DNA from: CAWDLX01 sp046728155
Lineage (GTDB): Bacteria > Actinomycetota > Actinomycetes > Mycobacteriales > Micromonosporaceae
Reading direction: 5' to 3'
Length of the DNA: 34,662 bases
NCBI GenBank assembly: GCA_046728155.1
Contig: JBKPDY010000093.1
Coordinates: forward strand, 1 to 34,662
The position numbers were made by a program, and so were the translations under genes. Each line of letters opens with the position of its first letter. The stretch's first letter is position 1. Under the pieces are notes generated by a model that was not told the DNA's origin, did no database searches, and saw nothing but the letters and a program-made list of their open reading frames with translations. Shown here piece by piece: positions 25,529 to 32,758 of this stretch.

Positions 25529-28003
25529 TCACGGACGCAGGGCGTCGAGGATGTCGGTCAGCTCGTCCGGCTTGACCAGCACATCGCGCGCCTTCGAGCC
25601 TTCGGACGGTCCGACGATGCCCCGCGTCTCCATCAGATCCATCAGGCGGCCGGCCTTCGCGAAACCGACGCGGAGCTTGCGCTGGAGCATTGAGGTTGAG
25701 CCGAACTGAGTCGTGACCACCAATTCGATCGCCTGTAGCAGCAGGTCGAGGTCGTCGCCGATGTCCTCGTCGACGTGCTTGCGCTCCGGCGCCGGGGCGA
25801 GGACGTCGGAGCGGAACTCGGGCTCGCGTTGCTCCTTGCAGAAGCGCACCACGTCGGCGATCTCGGCCTCGCCGACCCAGGCGCCCTGCACCCGGATCGG
25901 CTTCGACGAGCCCATCGGTAGGAAGAGCGCATCGCCCCGGCCGATCAGCTTCTCGGCGCCGGTCTGGTCGAGGATGACCCGGGAGTCGGCGAGCGAGGAC
26001 GTGGCGAACGACAGCCGCGACGGCACGTTGGCTTTGATGAGACCGGTCACCACGTCGACGGACGGGCGCTGGGTGGCGAGCACGAGGTGGATCCCGGCCG
26101 CCCGGGCGAGCTGGGTGATGCGGACGATGGAGTCCTCGACATCGCGGGGTGCCACCATCATGAGGTCGGCCAGCTCGTCGACGATGACGAGCAGGTACGG
26201 GTAAGGGCGGATCACGCGGTCGGTGCCGGGCGGCGCCTTGTACCGCCCGTCGCGGACCCGCCGGTTGAACTCGTCGATGTGGCGCACGCCGGCTGCTGCC
26301 AGGTCGTCGTACCGCATGTCCATCTCACGCACGACCCAGTCGAGCGCGTCAGCGGCCTTCTTCGGGTTGGTGACGATCGGGGTCACCAGGTGCGGCACTC
26401 CCTCGTACCCGCTGAGCTCCACCCGCTTCGGGTCGATCAGCAACAGCCGGACCTGGTCCGGGGTCGCCCGTACGAGTACCGACACCAGCAGCGAGTTGAG
26501 GCAGCTCGACTTACCTGCGCCGGTCGCCCCGGCGATGAGGATGTGCGGCATCTTCGCCAGATTGGCGACGACGAAGCCACCCTCGATGTCCTTGCCCAGC
26601 GCGACCAGCAACGGGTGGTGGTCAGAGGTGGCGGCCCGCGATCGCAGGACGTCCCCGATCGCCACGTTCTCCCGGTCGGCATTGGGAATCTCGATACCGA
26701 CGGCGGACTTGCCCGGGATCGGACTGATGATGCGTACGTCGGCGGACTTCACCGCGTACGCGATATTGCGCGAGAGCTGGGTGATGCGCTCGACCTTGAC
26801 GCCGGTCCCCAGCTCCACCTCGTACCTGGTGACGGTCGGACCCCGGGCGAAGCCGGTGACGGCGGCGTCCACATCGAACTGTTCGAAGACGTGTTGCAAC
26901 GCACGGATCACGTCGTCGTTGACCTTGCTGCGCATGCGTGGCGAGTCGCCCCCGCGGAGCAGGGTGGGCGGCGGTAGCCGGTAGTCGCCCTCGAGTGGAC
27001 CGAGGGTGAGCTGCTGCGCCCGCGTCGGCGCCACGGTGTGCTCGGGCGGTCCGGCAACCGGGTGGGGGACTGACGATGTCACGAGCGGCCGGCGCTCGAT
27101 GATGACCGCCTCGTGAGTGGGCTCGAGGACCTCGGCGTCGTCGTCGGCGTGGGCGAAGACACCCTGACGCCGGCGGGCGGAGTGGCTCGCCACGCGCAGC
27201 GCCTGACGGCTCGACGCGGCCTGATGGCCTGAGGCGGCCGCCCCGACGATTTCACCTTCCTCCACAGGGGACGGTGGCGCACCGACGAGGTAACGCCAGA
27301 ACGCACCGAGCCGCGCACCAACTTGGCTGACCGGGGTGGCCGTGACCACGAGGACTCCGAACAGGGCGAGGAGAACGAGCAGCACGACCGCGACGTAGCT
27401 GGTCACACCGACCGAGAGTCCAGATCCGACACCGCGGCCGACGACGCCGCCGGCCCGGTCGGTCAGCAGGAGTACGGTCGGTTCCCGCTTGCCGAGATGG
27501 AGCAGGCCGGCGCTGGCGACGATGATCGCGGTCCAGCCGACCAGACCCCGGCCGCGCCGGGCATCGTCGGGAGGGTCCCGCATCATCCGCACGCCACCGA
27601 GCAAGAGGAGCAGAGGCAACACCATCGCAATCGCCCCCACCGAGAACCGGGCCGCTCCGGCGAGCCAGCGGCCGAACGGCCCGGCTCCGTCGAACCACAC
27701 CGCGACCGCCAGTACGATGGCCAGCCCGATCAGCAGCAGCCCACCGCCATCGCGCTGATGCTCGAGGTCGAGGTCCCTCGCCGTGGCGGCCTTGCGACCG
27801 ATGGCCCGAACGACCCAGCCGAGGCCGTGCGCCACGGCCATCCACAAACCGGCGATCCCGGCCCCGATGAAGCCGAGCGAGGCCAATGTGGAGCGTCCGC
27901 TCGAGCCCACGTTCCGGTTGGCCGCGCGCCGCGTTCGCGCGACCTCGGCGCGCGCATTCCGGGCAGCGCGACGCCGGCCCGCCTCGGAGGTGCGGCCAGC
28001 CAC
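25529..28003 (-). CDS. ftsK: FtsK/SpoIIIE DNA translocase
   Basis: An 824-residue septal DNA pump that clears chromosomes through the closing septum. The N-terminal third has about four or five transmembrane helices anchoring it to the division site. A short linker follows, much shorter than in E. coli. The motor has Walker A GATGAGKSS (Lys498), RLLLIDPKRVELSGYEGVPHL, LLVIVDELADLMM (Walker B) and LATQRPSVDVVTGLIKANVPSR. The C-terminal gamma winged helix (TSMLQRKLRVGFAKAGRLMDLMETRGIVGPSEG) reads the orienting DNA motif and contacts XerD. GTG 28003 is the start. Length matches actinobacterial FtsK. Confidence 0.95.
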   Translation of the reverse strand: MAGRTSEAGRRRAARNARAEVARTRRAANRNVGSSGRSTLASLGFIGAGIAGLWMAVAHGLGWVVRAIGRKAATARDLDLEHQRDGGGLLLIGLAIVLAVAVWFDGAGPFGRWLAGAARFSVGAIAMVLPLLLLLGGVRMMRDPPDDARRGRGLVGWTAIIVASAGLLHLGKREPTVLLLTDRAGGVVGRGVGSGLSVGVTSYVAVVLLVLLALFGVLVVTATPVSQVGARLGAFWRYLVGAPPSPVEEGEIVGAAASGHQAASSRQALRVASHSARRRQGVFAHADDDAEVLEPTHEAVIIERRPLVTSSVPHPVAGPPEHTVAPTRAQQLTLGPLEGDYRLPPPTLLRGGDSPRMRSKVNDDVIRALQHVFEQFDVDAAVTGFARGPTVTRYEVELGTGVKVERITQLSRNIAYAVKSADVRIISPIPGKSAVGIEIPNADRENVAIGDVLRSRAATSDHHPLLVALGKDIEGGFVVANLAKMPHILIAGATGAGKSSCLNSLLVSVLVRATPDQVRLLLIDPKRVELSGYEGVPHLVTPIVTNPKKAADALDWVVREMDMRYDDLAAAGVRHIDEFNRRVRDGRYKAPPGTDRVIRPYPYLLVIVDELADLMMVAPRDVEDSIVRITQLARAAGIHLVLATQRPSVDVVTGLIKANVPSRLSFATSSLADSRVILDQTGAEKLIGRGDALFLPMGSSKPIRVQGAWVGEAEIADVVRFCKEQREPEFRSDVLAPAPERKHVDEDIGDDLDLLLQAIELVVTTQFGSTSMLQRKLRVGFAKAGRLMDLMETRGIVGPSEGSKARDVLVKPDELTDILDALRP

Positions 28004-28083
28004 GCCTCACACCGTAGCGGCGACCGCGGGCGCCACCCCGCTTTTGCGCCCGTGTCGTTCGGGCGACCTCGCCCCTGACATCT

Positions 28084-28108
28084 GTCACGCCTTGTTCGTG
28101 ACGGTCAC
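28084..28108. promoter_or_regulatory. Symmetric GTGAC sites between ftsK and the ABC exporter
   Basis: In the 144-base divergent gap, GTCAC (28084-28088), GTGAC and GTCAC (GTGACGGTCAC, 28098-28108) form two overlapping inverted repeats. They lie 40 bases before the ABC start and about 80 from ftsK. This could be an operator for the exporter; the regulator is unknown. Confidence 0.3.
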
Positions 28109-28147
28109 AAGCGGATACCGGAGCATCCTGCCGGCACCGTTGTTCCC

Positions 28148-29080
28148 ATGACACACGCAGTGATGAGCGATCGGAGCGGCCCGGCATCCACGGACGCTCC
28201 GGCCGTACACGTCAGCGGGATCACCAAGCGGTACGGCGACGTAACCGCGGTCGACCGCCTGGATCTCACGATCGGCCAGGGCGAGGTAGTTGCCCTGCTC
28301 GGACCCAACGGCGCGGGCAAGTCCACGACCATCGACATGATGCTGGGCCTGACCCGCCCGGATTCAGGAACTGTCAATGTCTTTGGCGTCGTACCGGGTG
28401 CCGCCGTCCGCGACGGCCGGGTCGGCGCTCAGTTGCAGTCCGGCGGAATGCTGCCGGACCTGACCGTGTCGGAGATCGTCACCCTGAGCGGCGCCCTGCA
28501 CCGGCGGCACCGCCCCGTCGCGGGCGTCCTGGAACGGGCCGGCCTCAGCGAGGTCGCGCGGCGCCGGGTCGCGACCCTGTCCGGCGGGCAGCAGCAGCGG
28601 GTCCGCTTCGCCATGGCCCTTGTCGCCGATCCGGACCTCATCGTGCTGGACGAGCCCACCACAGGTCTCGATGTCGAGGCCCGACGCGCCTTCTGGGCTT
28701 CGATGCGGGAGGAGATCGACCAGGGACGCACGATGCTCTTCGCCACGCACTACCTGGAGGAGGCCGATGCGTACGCCGATCGGATCGTCCTGATGCGGGC
28801 CGGCCGCGTGGTCGCCGACGGCACCGCCGCGCAGATCAAGTCCGTGGTGAGCGGCCGGACCATCAGGGCCACCCTGCCCGACGCCGATCCGGCTCGATTG
28901 GCCGGACTGGCCGGAGTCGACTCGGTAGAGGTCCGCGGTGACACGGTGCTGCTTGCCTGCTCGGACTCGGATGCCGCCCTGCGCGTTCTGCTCGCGAACA
29001 CCTCAGCCCACGACATCGAAGTCACCGCACGCAATCTCGAGGACGCGTTCCTCGCCCTCACGGTTGGAGCCGACCAGTGA
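28148..29080 (+). CDS. ABC transporter ATP-binding protein
   Basis: A 310-residue ATPase of the drug-exporter type (DrrA/DesR-linked class). Walker A is GPNGAGKST (Lys58), the Q-loop is at GAQLQSGGML, the signature is LSGGQQQR, Walker B is LIVLDEPTTGLD, and the switch His lies in FATHYLEEAD. The C-terminal 80 residues (TIRATLPDADPARLAGL and DIEVTARNLEDAFLALTVG) are the usual DUF4162-like tail. It drives the permease encoded next, whose GTG overlaps its stop. ATG 28148 is used; ATG 28163 is an alternative. No clear RBS is seen. The sensor and regulator genes downstream probably control the exporter. Confidence 0.92.
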   Translation: MTHAVMSDRSGPASTDAPAVHVSGITKRYGDVTAVDRLDLTIGQGEVVALLGPNGAGKSTTIDMMLGLTRPDSGTVNVFGVVPGAAVRDGRVGAQLQSGGMLPDLTVSEIVTLSGALHRRHRPVAGVLERAGLSEVARRRVATLSGGQQQRVRFAMALVADPDLIVLDEPTTGLDVEARRAFWASMREEIDQGRTMLFATHYLEEADAYADRIVLMRAGRVVADGTAAQIKSVVSGRTIRATLPDADPARLAGLAGVDSVEVRGDTVLLACSDSDAALRVLLANTSAHDIEVTARNLEDAFLALTVGADQ

Positions 29081-29808
29081 ACCTCGTCTACCTCCGCCTG
29101 GAGATCGTCCGGTTGCTGCGCAACCGGCGGGTACTGATCTTCAGCATCCTCATGCCTGCGCTACTGCTGCTCATCTTCGGCGGGATCTACGGCAGGGGCG
29201 CCCTCAACGGGGTCACGGCGGCCTCGTACCTCATGGTCAGCATGGGCCTGTTCGGTTCGATGTCGGCGGCGATCGGATCCGGCGGCTCTATCGCCCTCGA
29301 ACGCGGCATCGGCTGGAACCGTCAGCTTCGCCTTACCGCACTGCCCCCGAACGGGTACGTCGTAACGAAGCTCTTGCTGTCGCTGGTGATGGCGCTGCCT
29401 CCGATCATCATCACCTTCCTCGTCGGTGTGCTCGCCCTCGGCGTCCGGCTGCCGGTGCAGACCTGGCTGCTCGTCACGGCCCTCTCCTGGCTCGGTGCCC
29501 TGCCCTTCGCCTCGCTCGGGCTCGTCGTCGGGTACCTCGCCAAGCCGGACAGCGTTCAGCAGGTCAGTGCGCTGCTGTACCTACTGCTGGCCGCGTTCGG
29601 CGGGATCTGGGTACCGATCGAGACCATGCCCTCGCTGATGCACAGGATCGCCGAGTGGACCCCGGCGTACTGGGTCGGCCTGCTCGCCCGCGGCCCGCTG
29701 TTCCATAGCTCGCTCAGCCTGCGAGCGGTCGAGATGATCCTATTGTGGACGGTGGTGCTCGGGTCGATCGGACTACGTCGTTTCCGGGCCGACACGGCCC
29801 GAGCCTGA
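29077..29808 (+). CDS. ABC-2 type permease
   Basis: A 243-residue membrane subunit with six hydrophobic helices, including VLIFSILMPALLLLIFGGIYG, IIITFLVGVLALGV and VSALLYLLLAAFGGIWVPIE. The last is followed by LMHRIAEWTPAYWVGLLA, typical of ABC-2 exporters of the DesK/DesR-linked group. GTG 29077 overlaps the ATPase stop (GTGA), implying coupled translation. The cargo is unknown; drugs, lipids or antimicrobial peptides are common for this arrangement. Confidence 0.9.
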   Translation: MNLVYLRLEIVRLLRNRRVLIFSILMPALLLLIFGGIYGRGALNGVTAASYLMVSMGLFGSMSAAIGSGGSIALERGIGWNRQLRLTALPPNGYVVTKLLLSLVMALPPIIITFLVGVLALGVRLPVQTWLLVTALSWLGALPFASLGLVVGYLAKPDSVQQVSALLYLLLAAFGGIWVPIETMPSLMHRIAEWTPAYWVGLLARGPLFHSSLSLRAVEMILLWTVVLGSIGLRRFRADTARA

Positions 29809-29854
29809 CGATGCCGGCCCGCTCGAGGGCGTATGCATGCGATGGCTGTGCCCG

Positions 29855-29932
29855 GTCGTCTCCGCTCGCTCCGCTGCTGCCCCCCGGCTCGGGGGCTGGC
29901 GGCCCTGCGATGCTCACTCGCTATCCGTGTGG
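29855..29932 (-). repeat. Inverted, divergent copy of the cassette
   Basis: On the minus strand this gap reads GATAGCGAGTGAGCATCGCA, GGGCCGCCAG, a CCCCC/GGGGG hairpin (29881-29895), then GCAGCAGCGGAGCGAGC. These match the start, middle and end of the cassette, in the RNase J subtype. It lies in the 131-base gap between the permease and the kinase, opposite to both genes, and has no intact mini-ORF. On the plus strand its hairpin might act as a partial terminator. Confidence 0.6.
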
Positions 29933-29939
29933 CACTACC

Positions 29940-31133
29940 GTGGCCATCGTGGCCACTACGGCTGACCCGGACACCGGCCGGGACACGGGTGCCCGGACCG
30001 ACGAGCTCTCGGCGATGATGTCCGCGCCGCTCGATCCGGTCTGGCGCCGCCGCCGTTACGTCTGGGCCATCGCCGGGATCTGGCTGTTCTACCTGTGGCA
30101 GCCGGTGGTTGAGGCGTGGCGCACGCCGTCCGCGGTCAACCGCGTGTTGTCCCTCCTGGCCATCACGGCGTTCGCCGCGACCTTCATCTACTCCTTCGCC
30201 AAGGCCCGTTCGCTACGCCGTGTCGGCGATGAGGTGCCGACGAGGTCCGCCATCGCCCTCACGGCGACCGCGTTCCTGCTGACCGTTCTGCTCACGGTGG
30301 AACTCGGTCCCAGGGGATTGTCGGTCCTCGTGTACGTCGGTGTGATGGCGATCTTCCTGCTGCCCGCACGCTGGGGTCAGCTTGTCGTGCTCGGACTCGT
30401 GGTCGGAAGCTACCTCACCGACCGCCTCTGGCCAGGGGCACCGACAGACTTCTCGGTGCAGTTCTCCATCCTCGTCGCCGCGCTGGCGATGTGGGGTGTG
30501 ATGCAGCTGATCCGGCGCAACACCCAGCTCGCCGCCGCCCGGTCGGAGATCACCCGGCTCGCCATTGCCGAGGAGCGGAGCCGGTTCGCCCGCGACCTGC
30601 ACGACATCCTCGGTCACTCGCTCACCGTCGTCGCGGTCAAGGCGGAGCTGGCCGGTCGACTGGTGCGGCTCGACCCCGACCGGGCCGAGGGGGAGATCGG
30701 TGACGTGGAACGGCTCGCACGCGAGGCACTCCACGATGTACGTACGGCGCTCTCCGGCTACCGCGATGTCACCCTCATCGGGGAGGTGGCCAACGCCCGC
30801 TCGGCGCTGGCCGCCGCCGGAATCGAAGCGGAACTGCCGCATGCACTCGACGACGTTCCAGCCGAGCGGCGGGAGCTGTTCGGCTGGGTGCTACGCGAAG
30901 CGGTCACCAACGTCGTTCGCCACAGTGGAGCGTCGCGCTGCCGGGTTCAGGTGACCGCCACGGAGATCCGGATAACCGACGACGGCCGCGGACCGCTCAA
31001 TGGGTCCCCTGTGGACGGTGGTCGACCGGGCGTCGGCCTGGTCGGCCTGCGCGAGCGGGTCGACGCCGCTGGCGCCACGCTCACCGTCGACCGGGCGGCC
31101 GAGGGCGGTTTCGAACTCCGGGTGTCGGTTTGA
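29940..31133 (+). CDS. DesK-type sensor histidine kinase
   Basis: A membrane kinase of 397 residues from GTG 29940. About five or six hydrophobic helices (from YVWAIAGIWLFYLW to FSILVAALAMWGVMQLI) are followed by HisKA_3 with the phospho-accepting His at 30600-30602 (ERSRFARDLHDILGHSLTVVAVKAEL) and HATPase (LREAVTNVVRHSGAS; TDDGRG; GVGLVGLRERV). The start is uncertain: the inverted repeat ends just upstream, GTG 29949 and ATG 30015/30018 are possible, and the frame is open further 5'. DesK relatives sense membrane fluidity or cell-envelope drugs, in line with the adjacent exporter. Its partner is the regulator 49 bases downstream. Confidence 0.9.
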   Translation: MAIVATTADPDTGRDTGARTDELSAMMSAPLDPVWRRRRYVWAIAGIWLFYLWQPVVEAWRTPSAVNRVLSLLAITAFAATFIYSFAKARSLRRVGDEVPTRSAIALTATAFLLTVLLTVELGPRGLSVLVYVGVMAIFLLPARWGQLVVLGLVVGSYLTDRLWPGAPTDFSVQFSILVAALAMWGVMQLIRRNTQLAAARSEITRLAIAEERSRFARDLHDILGHSLTVVAVKAELAGRLVRLDPDRAEGEIGDVERLAREALHDVRTALSGYRDVTLIGEVANARSALAAAGIEAELPHALDDVPAERRELFGWVLREAVTNVVRHSGASRCRVQVTATEIRITDDGRGPLNGSPVDGGRPGVGLVGLRERVDAAGATLTVDRAAEGGFELRVSV

Positions 31134-31136
31134 AGC

Positions 31137-31180
31137 CCCCACGAAATCGCTCACTGCGCTCACGATTTCGCGAGGACCCC
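31137..31180 (+). repeat. Palindromic repeat B in the DesK-DesR gap
   Basis: A 44-base element starting CCCCACGAAATCGCTCACTG and ending CACGATTTCGCGAGGACCCC. CGAAATCG and CGATTTCG (31142-31149 and 31163-31170) pair as a perfect 8-bp stem. It fills nearly the whole gap after the kinase stop. Its GAGGA (31172-31176) lies six bases before the regulator ATG at 31183, so the repeat itself provides the ribosome site. A related copy lies inside the RNase J gene. Confidence 0.7.
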
Positions 31181-31182
31181 GT

Positions 31183-31800
31183 ATGAGCATCCGTCTTCTG
31201 CTCGCCGACGACCAGGCGCTGGTACGAGGTGCGCTCGCCGCCCTGCTCAATCTGGAACCCGACCTCGACGTGGTCGCGGAGGTCGGGCGCGGCGACGACG
31301 TCGTCAACGAGGCCCGCCGGGTGCGCCCCGACGTCGCTCTCCTGGACGTGGAGATGCCTGGCCTGGACGGCATCGCCGCGACAGCCGCGCTGCGGGCGGC
31401 GTTGCCGTCGTGCAGAGTTCTCGTCGTCACCACGTTCGGCCGGCCCGGGTATCTGCGCCGGGCCATGTCCGCCGGGGCGAGCGGGTTCGTTGTCAAAGAC
31501 ACGCCCGCCCGGCAGCTCGCCGACGCCGTACGCCGAGTCGCCTCAGGGTTGCGCGTCGTCGATCCCACGCTGGCCGCCGAGACTCTGGCCAGCGGGGACA
31601 GTCCGCTGACGCCCCGGGAGGCCGACGTGCTCCGGGCGGCCCGAACGGGCGGAACAGTAGCCGACATCGCAGCGGCATTGACCCTCTCGGAGGGGACCGT
31701 GCGCAATCACCTCTCCTCGGCCATCGGCAAGACAGGTGCCCGGACACGGGCCGAAGCGGTGCGGCTCGCCGACGAGAACGGCTGGCTGCTCACACCATGA
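31183..31800 (+). CDS. NarL/DesR-type response regulator
   Basis: A 205-residue two-domain regulator. The receiver has LLLADDQALVRGALAALL, phosphoacceptor Asp55 in VALLDVEMPGLDG, VVTTFGRPGYL and SGFVVKDTP. The LuxR-type helix-turn-helix is SPLTPREADVLRAARTGGTVADIAAALTLSEGTVRNHLSSAIGKTGA. It is the cognate regulator of the DesK-type kinase and probably controls the ABC exporter upstream. The start ATG 31183 is set by the receiver N-terminus and by the GAGGA supplied by repeat B. Its 3' end overlaps the convergent dehydrogenase gene by 11 bases. Confidence 0.93.
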   Translation: MSIRLLLADDQALVRGALAALLNLEPDLDVVAEVGRGDDVVNEARRVRPDVALLDVEMPGLDGIAATAALRAALPSCRVLVVTTFGRPGYLRRAMSAGASGFVVKDTPARQLADAVRRVASGLRVVDPTLAAETLASGDSPLTPREADVLRAARTGGTVADIAAALTLSEGTVRNHLSSAIGKTGARTRAEAVRLADENGWLLTP

Positions 31801-32731
31801 CCTCATAGTCCAACGGCTCCCCCGCGACGTACTTGTCGAGCTGCGCGACGACGAGCCCTTTGGCCCGTGGTTCGAAGGCGGTCGTGTTGCCACCCACGTG
31901 CGGGCTGAGCAACAGGTTCGGCGCTGTCCACATCGGATGGTCGGGCGGCGGTGGCTCCGGGTCGGTGACGTCGAGAGCAGCCCGGAGCCGCCCGGTACCC
32001 AGCTCGGCGAGGAGCGCTTCCATCTCTACGACGGCGCCGCGGGCGACGTTGACGAGCAGTGCGGCATCTTTCATGGCGGCGAGGAACGGCTTGTCCACCA
32101 TGCCCCGAGTCTCGTCGGTCAGGGGCACGGTCAGAATGACGACATCGGCGCGCGGCAACAATTCCGGCAGGTCAGCCATGGGCAGGACGCCATCGCGGCC
32201 CGTGCGGGCCACCCGGACGACCTCAACCTCGAACCCGGCGAGGCGGCGCTCGACGGCGGCCCCGACGCTGCCGTACCCGACGATCAGGACGCGCTTGTCG
32301 GCGAGCGCGTCGTGCCGCTCGTGCGCCCACTGCCGTTGCTCCTGAGCCCGTACGAAGTCGGGGATGCCCCGCAGAGCGGCCAAGGTGAGCGTGACGGCGA
32401 GCTCCGCCGTGCTGGCATCGTGGATGCCGCCCCCGCGCAGCAGCCGCACCCCGGCCGGTAGGTACGGCAGCACATGGTCGTAGCCGGCCGTCAACGTCTG
32501 TACCACCTTCAGCCGCGCCATCTCGGCCATGACCTGCAACGGACGGCGGTCGAAGGTGTACGGCGCGACGTAGAACTCGACCTCGCCGATGCTCACCGGC
32601 GCCGGGCCCGTGCCGTCGTAGAGATCCGCAACGACCCCGTCGGGTGGCTGGGCGACGATGTCCTCGAACGGCACCCAAGCCCGGACTCGAGAGCCTCCTG
32701 CGGGTGGTGGCCGCCAGAGGGGCCAAGACAC
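31790..32731 (-). CDS. D-isomer 2-hydroxyacid dehydrogenase
   Basis: A 313-residue NAD(P)-dependent dehydrogenase related to phosphoglycerate and glyoxylate reductases. The Rossmann motif is VLIVGYGSVGAAVERRLAGF. The catalytic Arg lies in LVNVARGAVVEMEALL, Glu in LDVTDPEPPPPDHP, and His in LLLSPHVGGNT. The shorter N-terminal substrate domain contains VVQTLTAGYDHVLPYLP. GTG 32731 has GGGAGG seven or eight bases upstream. It starts 27 bases after the RNase J stop, in the same direction, so the two may be cotranscribed. The substrate cannot be deduced. Confidence 0.9.
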   Translation of the reverse strand: MSWPLWRPPPAGGSRVRAWVPFEDIVAQPPDGVVADLYDGTGPAPVSIGEVEFYVAPYTFDRRPLQVMAEMARLKVVQTLTAGYDHVLPYLPAGVRLLRGGGIHDASTAELAVTLTLAALRGIPDFVRAQEQRQWAHERHDALADKRVLIVGYGSVGAAVERRLAGFEVEVVRVARTGRDGVLPMADLPELLPRADVVILTVPLTDETRGMVDKPFLAAMKDAALLVNVARGAVVEMEALLAELGTGRLRAALDVTDPEPPPPDHPMWTAPNLLLSPHVGGNTTAFEPRAKGLVVAQLDKYVAGEPLDYEVMV

Positions 32732-32758
32732 GACGTAGCCTCCCGGTGTTGGAGGAGA

